This document shows positions 8,751-17,350 of a stretch of DNA of 35,066 bases, piece after piece. The DNA comes from Novosphingobium organovorum (lineage in GTDB: Bacteria > Pseudomonadota > Alphaproteobacteria > Sphingomonadales > Sphingomonadaceae): positions 138,796-173,861 of the forward strand of contig NZ_JALHLF010000001.1 in the NCBI RefSeq assembly GCF_022832435.1, written 5' to 3'. The notes below the pieces were generated by a model. The model was given only the letters and a program-made list of their open reading frames with translations. It was not told where the DNA came from and searched no databases. A program made the translations under genes and the position numbers. How positions within the stretch are numbered: position 1 is the first letter of the stretch; every line of letters begins with the position of its first letter.

Positions 8751-9181
8751 ACGCCCCGTCCCCGCTGGCCTATCAGGCCACCGCCGTCGCCATCGCCGGG
8801 CGCGCGGTGCTCATCGAAGGTGCGCCCGGCAGCGGCAAGACCTCGCTCGCGCTCGAGCTGATCGATCGCGGCGCCCGGCTCATCGGCGACGATGGCCTAC
8901 ACCTCGTACGCGAGGCGGATCGCCTCATCGCCCGCCCTCACCCCAATACTCGAGGCCTGATCGAAGTGCGCAATCTGGGCGTGCTTGCCACGCCATTTTG
9001 CGAGCGCGCACCGGTGTGCCTCGTCCTGCGCCTCGACGAGAACGCCCCGCGCTTCGTCGAAGGCCCCGCACCGATCGAACGCGGCGGAATCGCGCTGCCG
9101 TCTCTCGCGCTCTGGCCCCGCTCGGGCCCGCTGGCGATCAAGGCCGAACTGGCCCTTGCGACGTATGGCCTCGCGCTTTGA
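8747..9181 (+). CDS. hprK: HPr kinase/phosphorylase, short alphaproteobacterial form
   Basis: 144 residues, against about 310 in Gram-positive HprK. Only the C-terminal catalytic domain is present, as is usual in alphaproteobacteria. The P-loop is GAPGSGKTS (25-33, Lys31). The catalytic acidic pair lies in RLIGDDGL (Asp48-49); the His usually found a few residues before it is replaced (RGARL). EVRNLGVL (73-80) corresponds to the HprK signature EIRGLGI. It would phosphorylate and dephosphorylate the regulatory serine of the HPr encoded 1.6 kb downstream. The ATG at 8747 overlaps the chvG stop; an in-frame GTG at 8732 is less likely. About 97 bases with no clear signal separate it from rapZ. 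Confidence 0.93.
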   Translation: MNAPSPLAYQATAVAIAGRAVLIEGAPGSGKTSLALELIDRGARLIGDDGLHLVREADRLIARPHPNTRGLIEVRNLGVLATPFCERAPVCLVLRLDENAPRFVEGPAPIERGGIALPSLALWPRSGPLAIKAELALATYGLAL

Positions 9182-9278
9182 TACCGCACTCCAACCTTGC
9201 GCGCGTACCGGTAAATCAGCGGTGCATTAGACCAATAACTCCCTTTCCTTTCCGATACGGCGGGCGCAAAACGATTCC

Positions 9279-10313
9279 ATGAGCGATCAACTCGAACAGG
9301 CCGAAGGCGCCGATGCCTCCGGACGACCTGCCAGTAGCGCCAAGTCTGATATCTGCCAGCTTGAGGCCAGCCAGCGTGACGCCAGCCAGGCCGAGGCCGC
9401 GCGCCAGTGCATCCTCCTGGTCACCGGCATGTTGGGCGCAGGCAAAACCACGGTGCTGCGCGTGCTCGAGGATCTGGGCTGGGAGATCATCGACAATTTC
9501 CCCGTGCGCATGCTCGAAGGCCTGCTCGACACCCCCCACGATCGCAACGGCGGGGGCGATACCCCGCTGGCGATCGGCTTCGATTCGCGCACCCGCGGAT
9601 TCGATCCCGAACGCGTCATCGCCCAGGTGAAGGCACTGGGGGAACGACGGGACATTTCCGTCTCCACGCTGTTCCTCGACTGCAACAGCCAGGAACTGGA
9701 ACGGCGCTACAACGAGACCCGGCGGCGTCACGCGCTCGCCGCCGATGCACCCGTCGCCACCGGCATTCGCGCCGAGCGCGATCTGCTTGCGCCCTTGCGC
9801 CGCTGGGCGGATCTCCTGATCGACACCAGCGAATTCACGTCCAACGATCTCCAGCGCACGATTCGCGAACGGTTTGCCGACACGGCGCCCGAGGATACCA
9901 CCCTCACCATCTCCAGTTTCGGATTTTCGCGTGGCATGCCCCCGCTGGCCGATCTGGTTTTCGACATGCGCTTTCTCGACAACCCGCACTGGGACCCGGA
10001 ACTGCGCCCGCAGACCGGACTCGACGCGCCCGTGGGTGATCATATCCGCAAGGACCCGGCCTTTGCCGAGGCTTTCGAGCGCATCCTGGGCCTCCTGCTC
10101 CTGCTCCTGCCGCGCTACAAGGCGCAGGGCAAAAGCTACGTCCATGTCGCCTTTGGCTGCACCGGCGGACGCCATCGGTCGGTATTCATGGCAGAACAGA
10201 TGGCAATGGCCTTGCGCAACGCGGGTTTTTCGCCCACATTGCTGCATCGCAACCTGGGCTCGCGAGCAGCCGATCTTCTCGAGGGAGGGCCGCGCCGTGA
10301 AAAGACAGCATAA
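9279..10313 (+). CDS. rapZ: RapZ-type nucleotide-binding protein
   Basis: 344 residues. After a 43-residue polar, Ala/Ser-rich N-terminal extension comes the P-loop GMLGAGKTT (50-58) and LEDLGWEIIDNFP, typical of the YvcJ/RapZ kinase-like domain. The C-terminal domain shows FGFSRGMPPLADLVFDMRF and GCTGGRHRSVF (from residue 293), the signature expected for RNA or metabolite binding in RapZ. In E. coli RapZ is an RNA adaptor controlling glucosamine-6-phosphate synthase; in alphaproteobacteria its job is not settled. Its place between hprK and the EIIA/HPr genes suggests a link to phosphotransferase signalling. Usual length is about 285-300, so the extension is extra. No good Shine-Dalgarno sequence is visible. 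Confidence 0.94.
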   Translation: MSDQLEQAEGADASGRPASSAKSDICQLEASQRDASQAEAARQCILLVTGMLGAGKTTVLRVLEDLGWEIIDNFPVRMLEGLLDTPHDRNGGGDTPLAIGFDSRTRGFDPERVIAQVKALGERRDISVSTLFLDCNSQELERRYNETRRRHALAADAPVATGIRAERDLLAPLRRWADLLIDTSEFTSNDLQRTIRERFADTAPEDTTLTISSFGFSRGMPPLADLVFDMRFLDNPHWDPELRPQTGLDAPVGDHIRKDPAFAEAFERILGLLLLLLPRYKAQGKSYVHVAFGCTGGRHRSVFMAEQMAMALRNAGFSPTLLHRNLGSRAADLLEGGPRREKTA

Positions 10314-10338
10314 TACCCGGGGGCATCTGCAGGGTATT
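10312..10338 (+). other. Hairpin between rapZ and the EIIA gene
   Basis: AATACCC (10312-10318) and GGGTATT (10332-10338) form a 7-bp stem with a 13-base loop, starting at the rapZ stop codon and ending 17 bases before the next ATG. There is no T run, so it may be an RNA stabilising or processing element rather than a terminator. Confidence 0.45.
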
Positions 10339-10355
10339 CGGAGCGCTTCTTCAAC

Positions 10356-10760
10356 ATGATCGGTATGATTCTGGTCACTCACGGCAATCTGGCCGAAGAG
10401 TTTGTGCACGCCATGGAACATGTCGTCGGCGATCAAACCGCCGTGGCAACCGTATGCATCGGCCCCAACGACGACATGGAACGGCGCCGCGCCGAGATCG
10501 CCAAGGCGATCGAAACCGTCAACAGCGGCGAAGGCGTGATTATCCTTACCGACCTGTTCGGCGGGACGCCTTCCAATCTGGCAATTTCGCTAATGGAAGC
10601 GGGCAAGGTCGAAGTGATCGCAGGGATCAACCTGCCGATGCTGATCCGTCTCGCCAAGGCGCGCGCGTGCATGTCGGTGCGCGATGCGGCCTCGGCCGCG
10701 CGCGAAGCGGGTCGCAATTACATTACCATCGCAAGCGAATACCTGGGGCAGGATGCATGA
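10356..10760 (+). CDS. PTS EIIA component, mannose (EIIA-Man/DhaM) family
   Basis: 134 residues, a complete stand-alone EIIA domain. MIGMILVTHG carries the phosphoacceptor His9; VIILTDLFGGTPSN (61-74) is the second conserved segment of the mannose family. It would accept phosphate from HPr. No EIIB, EIIC or EIID domain is encoded nearby, so a regulatory rather than sugar-transport role is likely, as proposed for the ManX-like EIIA beside hprK and HPr in other alphaproteobacteria. CGGAG lies 12 bases upstream of the ATG. Its stop overlaps the HPr start (ATGA), which suggests coupled translation. Confidence 0.94.
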   Translation: MIGMILVTHGNLAEEFVHAMEHVVGDQTAVATVCIGPNDDMERRRAEIAKAIETVNSGEGVIILTDLFGGTPSNLAISLMEAGKVEVIAGINLPMLIRLAKARACMSVRDAASAAREAGRNYITIASEYLGQDA

Positions 10761-11041
10761 ACGAATGCCGTGAATCGGTCATTATCGTTAACAAACGTGG
10801 GCTTCATGCCAGGGCGAGTGCCAAGTTCGTCAACCATGTCACCGATCTGCCAGGCGAAGTGAGCGTGACCGTCGTCAAGGACGGTTCGTCGGCGCTGGGC
10901 AATTCGATTCTGGGCCTGATGATGCTGGGTGCCGCCAAGGGCGATTCGATCGAGATCGTGTGCGGTGGCGACGGTGCCGCCGAAGCGCTGGTGCGGCTGG
11001 CCGATCTCGTGCGCGACGGATTCGGCGAAGGCCGCGATTGA
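10757..11041 (+). CDS. ptsH: HPr phosphocarrier protein
   Basis: 94 residues. NKRGLHARASAKF carries the active His17 (equivalent to His15), phosphorylated by enzyme I. GNSILGLMMLG carries Ser50, the counterpart of Ser46 and the expected HprK target, so both regulatory sites are present. The start ATG overlaps the EIIA stop. It lies in the same transcription direction as chvI, chvG, hprK and rapZ. Enzyme I is not encoded in the window. The combination of HprK, HPr and a lone EIIA points to signalling rather than sugar uptake. Confidence 0.96.
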   Translation: MNECRESVIIVNKRGLHARASAKFVNHVTDLPGEVSVTVVKDGSSALGNSILGLMMLGAAKGDSIEIVCGGDGAAEALVRLADLVRDGFGEGRD

Positions 11042-11057
11042 GGACAAGGTTTCCCAC

Positions 11058-11864
11058 GTGACGTACCGCCGCACCATCACCGGCTTTTCCAACCCGCTGG
11101 TCAAGTTCCTGCGCTCGCTGCGCGACAAGAAGTACCGCAAGCGCGAACAGCGTTTTCTGGCCGAAGGCCTGCGCCTGCTCACCGACGCGCGCGAATCGGG
11201 CATCCTGCCCGAAATGCTCGTCATGGCGATTGGGCGCGCGCCCCATCCGCTGCTCGACCAGCTTGAACAGGCGGTCGCCGCGGCCGGCGGCGAAGTGGTC
11301 GAAATGGATCAGGAAATCCTCGCCAAGGTGACCGGCAAGGACAACCCCCAGGCCGTGGCCGGGGTCTTTGCCGAATTCGACACCCGCCTTGCCAACCTTG
11401 ACCGACGCGCCGCACCGATCTGGCTCGTCGCGCAGGCCCTGCGCGATCCCGGGAACCTTGGCACGATGCTGCGCACCGGCGATGCCGTGGGCGCGGGCGG
11501 CGTAATCCTGATCGACGATTGCGCCGATCCGTTCTCGGTCGAAGCGGTGCGCGCCAGCATGGGCGCGATCTTTACCCAAAAAGTGGCTCTGGCCCGCTGG
11601 GACGAATTCACCGACTGGCTGCGCGAGGACGAAGGGCAGCTCGTCGCGGCCTCGCTGCGCGATCCGACTGACTACCGTAAGGCGCCCTACGCAGCGCCGT
11701 GCTTCCTGATGGTCGGCAACGAATCGCAAGGGCTTCCGGCCGAGTACGAGCAAGCCTGCGACCTGCGCGTCACGATCCCGATGCGCGGCCGCGCCGACAG
11801 CCTCAACGCCGCGGTAGCCGGCGCAGTGCTGGCCTACGAAGCGCTGGCCCATTTGGATACTTAG
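11058..11864 (+). CDS. TrmH/SpoU-family RNA 2'-O-methyltransferase (SPOUT)
   Basis: 268 residues from the GTG at 11058, eight bases after AAGG. The N-terminal part (about 1-110) fits the RNA-binding L30e-like domain; RRTITGFSNPLVKFLRSL is the usual beginning of this group. The SPOUT domain holds three motifs: ALRDPGNLGTMLRTGDAVG (motif 1 with the conserved Asn and Arg), FLMVGNESQGLP (motif 2) and PMRGRADSLNAAVAGAVLAY (motif 3, S-adenosylmethionine knot). It should methylate a ribose 2'-OH in rRNA or tRNA; the target base is not determinable here. It begins 16 bases after ptsH and may be the last gene of that transcript, since a hairpin follows. Confidence 0.92.
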   Translation: MTYRRTITGFSNPLVKFLRSLRDKKYRKREQRFLAEGLRLLTDARESGILPEMLVMAIGRAPHPLLDQLEQAVAAAGGEVVEMDQEILAKVTGKDNPQAVAGVFAEFDTRLANLDRRAAPIWLVAQALRDPGNLGTMLRTGDAVGAGGVILIDDCADPFSVEAVRASMGAIFTQKVALARWDEFTDWLREDEGQLVAASLRDPTDYRKAPYAAPCFLMVGNESQGLPAEYEQACDLRVTIPMRGRADSLNAAVAGAVLAYEALAHLDT

Positions 11865-11901
11865 AGCGCCCTTCGATCCGACTGCATCGGATCGATCGCT
11901 C
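11864..11901 (+). terminator. Hairpin after the SPOUT methyltransferase gene
   Basis: Two nested stems: GAGCG (11864-11868) with CGCTC (11897-11901), and CGATCCGA (11874-11881) with TCGGATCG (11887-11894) around a 5-base loop. Only a short, broken T run follows within 15 bases. A likely terminator for the chvI-to-methyltransferase direction. Confidence 0.6.
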
Positions 11902-12250
11902 CAGACCTTTGCTTTTACGCATTTTCTGACCCGTCAGGTCATTCCACCTGACTGAGAAATGCTGCAGGATTCAAGCCCCCCCTTGCTTCCCTTCTGTCGC
12001 GCTTGCCAGTCTGAACCAGCGGTGAGCGCAGGAAAGGCACTGCACCGTCCGGATAACGTAAGGACGACAGGCCTCGACATCATCTCACCCGATTTTCCCA
12101 ATCGCATGGCTTTCATCGCACAGGCCAATGCCCTTCAAACGCCCCTTCGCTCCGCACGCTCCTGCACAAAGCCCGCGTTCGAGCCAAATCGGCGCAGATT
12201 GGACCGCGCGTTCATCCCCCTCTCATCCGTTTCGTGGCACATTGGCATCG
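11902..12250. other. Intergenic stretch without a supported gene
   Basis: About 350 bases between the methyltransferase terminator and the META lipoprotein. A 64-codon frame on the minus strand (11934-12128) is open, but I recognise no family and see no convincing ribosome-binding site. A plus-strand frame runs into the META gene from 12128 but lacks coding-like features before its ATG at 12251. I see no RNA gene or repeat. Confidence 0.4.
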
Positions 12251-12664
12251 ATGGCGCGATCCATGCCCTTTTCCCCTTTCGCTTGCCCCTTGCTGGCGGC
12301 TCTGGCTCTGGGCGCCTGCGCGCCAACGGGGGAGAGTTCGCATCTCACACGCAGCCAGTGGAGTTTCGAGCTGATCGATGGGCAGCGTCCGATTTCCGAC
12401 GCCGCCGACATCCGTTTCGCGCGTGGGGAAATTTCGGTGCTGGTAGGCTGCAACCGCATCACCGGCCCCTGGCGCATCAGCGAGGACCGCCTCATCGCCG
12501 GACCGCTCGTGCAGACCGAAATGGCCTGCCCAGCCCCAGCCTGGGACCAGGAAAAGGCGGTGGGATCCCTGCTCGCCGCGACCCCGCGCATCATCCTTCA
12601 GGACGACCGCATGACCTTGCAGTCGAGCGGCCACACCGCAGAACTCATCCGCGTACCCGACTGA
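12251..12664 (+). CDS. META-domain (HslJ-like) lipoprotein
   Basis: 137 residues from the ATG at 12251. Residues 1-23 are a lipoprotein signal with lipobox LGAC (Cys23), so the mature protein should be membrane-anchored in the periplasm. The rest matches a META/HslJ domain: SQWSFELIDGQRP, then FARGEISVLVGCNRITGPW with the family's conserved G-C-N-R, and LIAGPLVQTEMAC before an invariant-looking acidic/aromatic segment. HslJ proteins are linked to heat-shock and antibiotic tolerance but have no proven biochemical function. The two Cys in GCNR and EMAC could form a disulfide. A longer start at 12128 would bury the lipobox. The gene is convergent with rmuC, only 3 bases apart. Confidence 0.85.
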   Translation: MARSMPFSPFACPLLAALALGACAPTGESSHLTRSQWSFELIDGQRPISDAADIRFARGEISVLVGCNRITGPWRISEDRLIAGPLVQTEMACPAPAWDQEKAVGSLLAATPRIILQDDRMTLQSSGHTAELIRVPD

Positions 12665-12667
12665 CCC

Positions 12668-14200
12668 TCACGCGCCCGGCTCGGTGCTTTCGGGAAGCAG
12701 ATTGTCGGCAAAGCGCGGCGCGGTCTCGACCATGGCGACCTCATCGACGACTTCGCGCTTGCCGATCTTGATGTGCTTTTCCGACAGGCGCCGCGCCCGG
12801 CTCAGCACATTGCCTTCGTATGTGCGCGCAAAGTCGTTGAAACTGTTGACCGCGCGGCCAAGATGGACGCCGACCTTGCCCAGGTCTTCCTGCGTCTTGG
12901 CGAGGCTATCGTAAAGATCGCTGCCCAGCTTGCCGATCTCGCGCGCTTCGCGGGCCAGGCCCTCCTGCTGCCAGACCTGCGCGATGGTGCGGCAGATCGC
13001 GACGAGGTTGGTCGGGCTCGCCAGCAGCACCTTGCGTTCGAAGGCGTAGTCCCACAGCCCCGAATCGTGTTCGAGCGCGGCCGCGATGAAATGTTCGCCC
13101 GGCACGAACATGATGACGTAATCGGGCGCGTTGTCGAACTGGCTCTGGTAGCTCTTGTCGCCCAGCGTCTTGATGTGATTGCGCATCGAGGCGGCGTGCT
13201 GGTCAAGAAAGCCGATCCGGGTATCCTCGTCCTCGGCCTCGAACGCATCCTGATAGGCGTTGAGCGAGACCTTGGCATCGATCACAAGCTGCTTGTTGCC
13301 CGGCACGCGCACAATCGCATCAGGGCGCAGGCGCCCGTCCTCCGTCTCGATCGACTGTTCGGTCTCGAAATCGGTGTGTTCGGTCAGGCCGCACTGTTCG
13401 AGCACGTTCTTGAGCTGCTGCTCGCCCCAGCGCCCGCGCGCCTTGGGCGCGTTGCGCAGGCTGTTGCCCAGCCGCAGCGCTTCGATGCGCACTTGCTCCT
13501 GCCCGACGCGCAGCGCCTCGATCTGGCCGTTGAGCTGGCCGAAGGCATCGACACGCTTGGCCTCAAGCTGGGCAACCTGCTCCTCGTAGCTCTTGAGCGT
13601 GGTGCGCACGGGCGCCAGCAGCGTCGCGATCCGCTCGGCGCTGGCCTTCTCGCTTTCCTCGAAGCGCGAGCTGGCGCGGCGCAGGAACGCCTCCTGCGCG
13701 CCTTCGAGGACTTTGGCCCCGGCGGCTTCGAATTCCTTGCGCAGCGCATCCTGCGCTTCGATCAGGAGGCGCTTCTGTTCGTCGAAATTGGCGGTCTTTT
13801 CGCGCAGCGTGGACAATTCGTCCGACGCCTTGCGGTACCGTTCCGCGAGCGCAGCGAGGTCCGCGTCATAGCCTTTGCGCGCGGCGTCGAAGCGCTCGGT
13901 CGCCTCGGCGCGCAGCCGGTCGAGCGTGGCGCCCGCTTCCGCCCGCAAGCGATCGGCCTGAGCCGCGTGCTCCCGGCGTTCACGATCGAGCGCATCGGCC
14001 AGCGCATCGGCGCGCGTCGCCCGCTCGCTCGCGCTCGCCAGGTCGCGAATCGCGGCCTTGAACCGGTCATCCTGCTCGCGCGCCTCGCGCTCCCTCGTGG
14101 CAAGCTGCGCGCGCGCCTCGGCAATAGGGCGAGAGCCGAAGAACCAGCCCAGAACGAGACCGACGACGAGCGCAAAAATGGCGGCAATGGTGATATCCAT
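12668..14200 (-). CDS. rmuC: RmuC-family recombination-limiting protein
   Basis: 510 residues. TM anchor at about 4-22 (AAIFALVVGLVLGWFFG), a long Ala/Arg/Glu-rich coiled coil from about 27 to 250, then the RmuC nuclease-like domain containing RGRWGEQQLKNVLEQCGL, VIDAKVSLNAY and MFVPGEHF. RmuC limits sequence inversions in E. coli; the domain has a restriction-endonuclease-like fold and has also been tied to phage defence in some contexts, but only the general family call is supported here. It lies 69 bases downstream of def and probably belongs to a recR-def-rmuC transcription unit. Confidence 0.94.
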   Translation of the reverse strand: MDITIAAIFALVVGLVLGWFFGSRPIAEARAQLATREREAREQDDRFKAAIRDLASASERATRADALADALDRERREHAAQADRLRAEAGATLDRLRAEATERFDAARKGYDADLAALAERYRKASDELSTLREKTANFDEQKRLLIEAQDALRKEFEAAGAKVLEGAQEAFLRRASSRFEESEKASAERIATLLAPVRTTLKSYEEQVAQLEAKRVDAFGQLNGQIEALRVGQEQVRIEALRLGNSLRNAPKARGRWGEQQLKNVLEQCGLTEHTDFETEQSIETEDGRLRPDAIVRVPGNKQLVIDAKVSLNAYQDAFEAEDEDTRIGFLDQHAASMRNHIKTLGDKSYQSQFDNAPDYVIMFVPGEHFIAAALEHDSGLWDYAFERKVLLASPTNLVAICRTIAQVWQQEGLAREAREIGKLGSDLYDSLAKTQEDLGKVGVHLGRAVNSFNDFARTYEGNVLSRARRLSEKHIKIGKREVVDEVAMVETAPRFADNLLPESTEPGA

Positions 14201-14269
14201 GCCGCCACTTTAACGAGAACAATTCAGGAACGCCAGCCCTCTTGGCCGGTTATCCTCAAGATCGGGCGA

Positions 14270-14836
14270 TCACGCCGCGCGGCGCAGCTTTTCGAGCTTG
14301 CGCAGCGCCATCTGCCGCTTGAGGCGCGAGAGGTGGTCGATGAAAAGAATGCCCTCGAGATGGTCCATCTCGTGCTGCAGGCAGGTCGCCAGAAGACCTT
14401 CGAGCGCCTCTTCGTGCTCGGTGCCGTCAAGGTCCTGATACCGCACGCGGCAGGTCGCCGGGCGTTCGACGTCGGCGTAGATCTCGGGCACCGAAAGGCA
14501 GCCTTCCTGATAGACGCTCAGGTCATCCGACGGATCGAGGATCACCGGGTTGATGAACACCCGCGGCTCCTTTTTCGTCGGCTGGTGCGTGTGCTGGTGC
14601 CCGCCGTGGTTGCACACCTCGGGCTCGGCATCGGGATCGTCGGGCTGGAGATCGATCACCAGAACGCGCAGCGGCACGCCCACCTGGATCGCGGCAAGAC
14701 CGATGCCCGGAGCATCGTACATCGTCTCGAACATGTCCTCGACAAGGGTCTTGAGCGCATCGTCGAACGTGGTGACGGGCTCGGAGACCTGCTTGAGGAC
14801 AGGGTTGGGGACTTCAAGGATTTCGCGGATAGCCAT
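14270..14836 (-). CDS. def: Peptide deformylase
   Basis: 188 residues. Removes the formyl group from the N-terminal methionine of new proteins. All three motifs are intact: GIGLAAIQ (44-51), EGCLSVP with metal-ligand Cys113, and QHEMDHLEG with His155, Glu156 and His159. Between beta strands, residues about 64-90 form an insert rich in Asp, His and Gly, including [11 protein letters not shown], longer than in typical enzymes. The start at [10 protein letters not shown] fits the family. recR is upstream on the same strand, 86 bases away, and fmt, which makes the substrate formyl-Met-tRNA, is divergent beyond recR. Confidence 0.97.
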   Translation of the reverse strand: MAIREILEVPNPVLKQVSEPVTTFDDALKTLVEDMFETMYDAPGIGLAAIQVGVPLRVLVIDLQPDDPDAEPEVCNHGGHQHTHQPTKKEPRVFINPVILDPSDDLSVYQEGCLSVPEIYADVERPATCRVRYQDLDGTEHEEALEGLLATCLQHEMDHLEGILFIDHLSRLKRQMALRKLEKLRRAA

Positions 14837-14922
14837 GACGTGCAGATAATCGCGCTTGCCGCTTCGCGCAAGATTGCGCGTGCGATCACCGCAATCGAGA
14901 AAGCTGCCGAAACAGGCGACGA

Positions 14923-15519
14923 TCAGGCCAGCGGACGGCGGGCGCGGATCGCCTGCGCCAGCGTTCCCTCGTCGAGATAGTCGAGTTCGCCGCCCACCGG
15001 CAGGCCATGCGCCAATTGCGTGACGCGCACCGGCAGCCCTTCGAGACGTTCGGCGATGTAGTGCGCGGTGGTCTGCCCCTCGAGCGTGGCGTTCATCGCC
15101 AGCAGCACCTCGTCGATACCCCCAGCGCTCACCCGCGCGAGCAGGCTGTCGATCGCCAGATCTTCGGGCCGCACCCCGTCCAGCGCCGAGAGATGCCCGC
15201 CAAGCACATGATAACGCCCGGTAAACAGGTGCGCGCGGTCGAGCGCCCAGAGGTCTGCGACATCCTCCACCACGCAGATCGAGCGCTGATCGCGGCGCGG
15301 ATCGGCACAGATCGCGCACGGGTCGGTAGTGTCGACATTGCCGCAGGTCGCGCATTCGACCAGCGTTTCGCGCACCGCACCGAGCGCCTCGAGCAGCTGC
15401 ACCAGCGAGGTTTCACGCCGCTTGATCAGCCAGAGAACCGCGCGGCGCGCCGAACGCGGACCGAGCCCGGGCAAGCGGGCCAGCGCAGCGGTCAGTGTCT
15501 CGATCTCTTGCGATGCCAT
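14923..15519 (-). CDS. recR: Recombination mediator RecR
   Basis: 198 residues. Acts with RecF/RecO to load RecA at single-stranded gaps. Helix-hairpin-helix near the N-terminus ([19 protein letters not shown]), a Cys4 zinc finger with Cys56, 59, 68 and 71 (CATC and CAIC), a Toprim domain from about residue 80 ([14 protein letters not shown]), and the C-terminal [18 protein letters not shown] signature. recR often follows dnaX and an ybaB-like gene; here it heads a group with def and rmuC instead. It is divergent from fmt with 75 bases between the starts. Confidence 0.97.
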   Translation of the reverse strand: MASQEIETLTAALARLPGLGPRSARRAVLWLIKRRETSLVQLLEALGAVRETLVECATCGNVDTTDPCAICADPRRDQRSICVVEDVADLWALDRAHLFTGRYHVLGGHLSALDGVRPEDLAIDSLLARVSAGGIDEVLLAMNATLEGQTTAHYIAERLEGLPVRVTQLAHGLPVGGELDYLDEGTLAQAIRARRPLA

Positions 15520-15594
15520 GGCGAGAGAGATAGGGCGTCGCCCTGCCGGGCGGCAAGCCCGGCACGGGTCTGGTCAAGGGAGTTGCCCACAAGC

Positions 15595-16503
15595 ATGCGC
15601 ATCATCTTCATGGGAACCCCCGATTTCGCGGTCCCCGCGCTCGAAGCGCTGGCCGATGCGGGGCACGAGATCGTTGCGGTCTATTCGCAGCCGCCCCGTC
15701 CCGGCGGACGGCGCGGCCGCGAGTTGACGCCAACCCCGGTCCACAAGGCCGCCGAGGCGCGTGGCTTCGAGGTGCGCACGCCCGCCTCACTGCGCGGCGA
15801 GGTGGAAAAGGCGGCCTTTGCCGCGCTCAAAGCCGATGTCGCGGTGGTCGCCGCCTATGGGCTGATCCTGCCGCAGGCGGTGCTCGACGCGCCGCGCCAC
15901 GGCTGCCTCAACATCCACGCCTCGATCCTGCCGCGCTGGCGCGGCGCGGCGCCGATCCAGCGCGCGATCCTGGCCGGCGATCCGACCACCGGGGTCACCA
16001 TCATGCAGATGGAAAAGGGCCTCGACACCGGCCCCATGCTGGCCACGCTGCGCACCCTGATCGAGCGCAAGACTGCCGGCGAACTGACCGAGGAACTCGC
16101 GCAAAAGGGCGCGCAACTGATGGTCGCAACCTTGCGCGACCTCGCCATCCATCGCCCGGTCACCCAGCCCGAAGACGGGGCGACTTACGCCAGCAAGATC
16201 GACAAGGCCGAGGCGCGGATCGATTTCACCCGGAGCGCCGAAGCAATCGAGCGGCAGGTGCGCGCGTTCATGCCCGCCCCCGGCGCCTTCTTCGAATTCG
16301 AAGGCGAACGCTACAAGGTGCTCGAAGCCGAGATCGTCGCGGGTGCGGGCAACGCCGGCGTCACGCTCGACGATGGCCTGAGCGTTGCTTGCGGCACCCG
16401 CGCCTTGCGTATCACCCGCATCCAGCGGGCGGGCAAACCCGCGATGGCCTCGGGCGATCTGCTGCGCGGCAAACCCGTTCCGGCAGGAACGGTCCTGGCA
16501 TGA
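15595..16503 (+). CDS. fmt: Methionyl-tRNA formyltransferase
   Basis: 302 residues. Formylates Met-tRNA(fMet) using 10-formyltetrahydrofolate. The N-terminus [19 protein letters not shown] is diagnostic. The catalytic core has [17 protein letters not shown] with Asn106 and His108, and Asp144 in GLDTGPM. The C-terminal OB-like tRNA-binding domain begins near residue 210. AAGGGAG lies 12 bases before the ATG. Its stop overlaps the truA start (ATGA). In many bacteria def and fmt are in one operon; here they are on opposite strands, separated by recR. Confidence 0.97.
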   Translation: MRIIFMGTPDFAVPALEALADAGHEIVAVYSQPPRPGGRRGRELTPTPVHKAAEARGFEVRTPASLRGEVEKAAFAALKADVAVVAAYGLILPQAVLDAPRHGCLNIHASILPRWRGAAPIQRAILAGDPTTGVTIMQMEKGLDTGPMLATLRTLIERKTAGELTEELAQKGAQLMVATLRDLAIHRPVTQPEDGATYASKIDKAEARIDFTRSAEAIERQVRAFMPAPGAFFEFEGERYKVLEAEIVAGAGNAGVTLDDGLSVACGTRALRITRIQRAGKPAMASGDLLRGKPVPAGTVLA

Positions 16504-17246
16504 CCCGCTTTGCGCTGACCATCGAGTTCGACGGCGCCCCCTTCATGGGGCTCCAGCGCCAGTCGCACGGCCCTTCGGTCCAGCAATCGGTCGAGGATGC
16601 GGCGCATGCGGTGACGGGCGAGACGGTTATCATGCACGCCGCCGGGCGCACCGATTCGGGCGTCCACGCGCTCGCCATGCGCGCCCATGTCGATATCGCA
16701 AAGCCGTTCGAACCGTTTCGCCTGATGGAAGCGCTCAACGCGCGGATGCGGCCCGATCCGGTGGCCGTGACCGCCTGCGAGGTGGTTCCTGACGACTGGC
16801 ATGCCCGCTTTTCCTGCGTAGGCCGCGCCTATGTCTACCGCATCGCCAACCGCCGCGCCCCGCTCACCCTCGAGCGCGGCAAGGCCTGGCACATCACCCG
16901 GCCACTCGACCACGCGGCGATGGATCGCGCGGCGCAGAGCCTGGTCGGACGGCACGACTTCACCACCTTCCGCTCGGTCCACTGCCAGGCGCAAAGCCCG
17001 CTCAAGACGCTCGACCGCCTCGCCGTGCGGCGGGAAGGCGAAACGGTGCTGATCGAGGCCGAGGCGCGCAGCTTCCTGCACCACCAGGTACGCTCGATGG
17101 TCGGTTGCCTCGCTCTCGTCGGCATGGGCCGCTGGGAGGAGGATGCGCTCGCCCAGGCGCTCGCGGCGCGCGACCGACAGGCGCTCGGCCTCAACGCCCC
17201 GCCCGATGGACTTTACTTCGTCAAGGCCGTCTATCCCGAGGCGTGA
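16500..17246 (+). CDS. truA: tRNA pseudouridine(38-40) synthase TruA
   Basis: 248 residues. Converts uridines 38-40 of the anticodon arm to pseudouridine. The catalytic Asp52 lies in [23 protein letters not shown] and [14 protein letters not shown] are further family segments. The protein is near the usual 250-270 residues and complete. The start overlaps the fmt stop, so translation is likely coupled. Downstream of the stop the base composition turns AT-rich for about 100 bases. Confidence 0.97.
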   Translation: MTRFALTIEFDGAPFMGLQRQSHGPSVQQSVEDAAHAVTGETVIMHAAGRTDSGVHALAMRAHVDIAKPFEPFRLMEALNARMRPDPVAVTACEVVPDDWHARFSCVGRAYVYRIANRRAPLTLERGKAWHITRPLDHAAMDRAAQSLVGRHDFTTFRSVHCQAQSPLKTLDRLAVRREGETVLIEAEARSFLHHQVRSMVGCLALVGMGRWEEDALAQALAARDRQALGLNAPPDGLYFVKAVYPEA

Positions 17247-17350
17247 AAACGAAAATTCACCCATCATACAAGTAATTCACCAATATTCATCGATCGGATC
17301 GAAAACCCAACACACTCCCAGGACAATCCATAAAGCGCGAATGGACAATC

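Noticed and set aside
11934..12128. 64-codon minus-strand frame between the SPOUT and META genes
   Set aside because: No recognised family, no clear ribosome-binding site or promoter. Left as unassigned intergenic sequence; homologues in relatives would change this.
12773..14980. 735-codon open frame antisense to rmuC and def
   Set aside because: It spans two recognised genes on the other strand and their intergenic gap; long because of high G+C at third positions.
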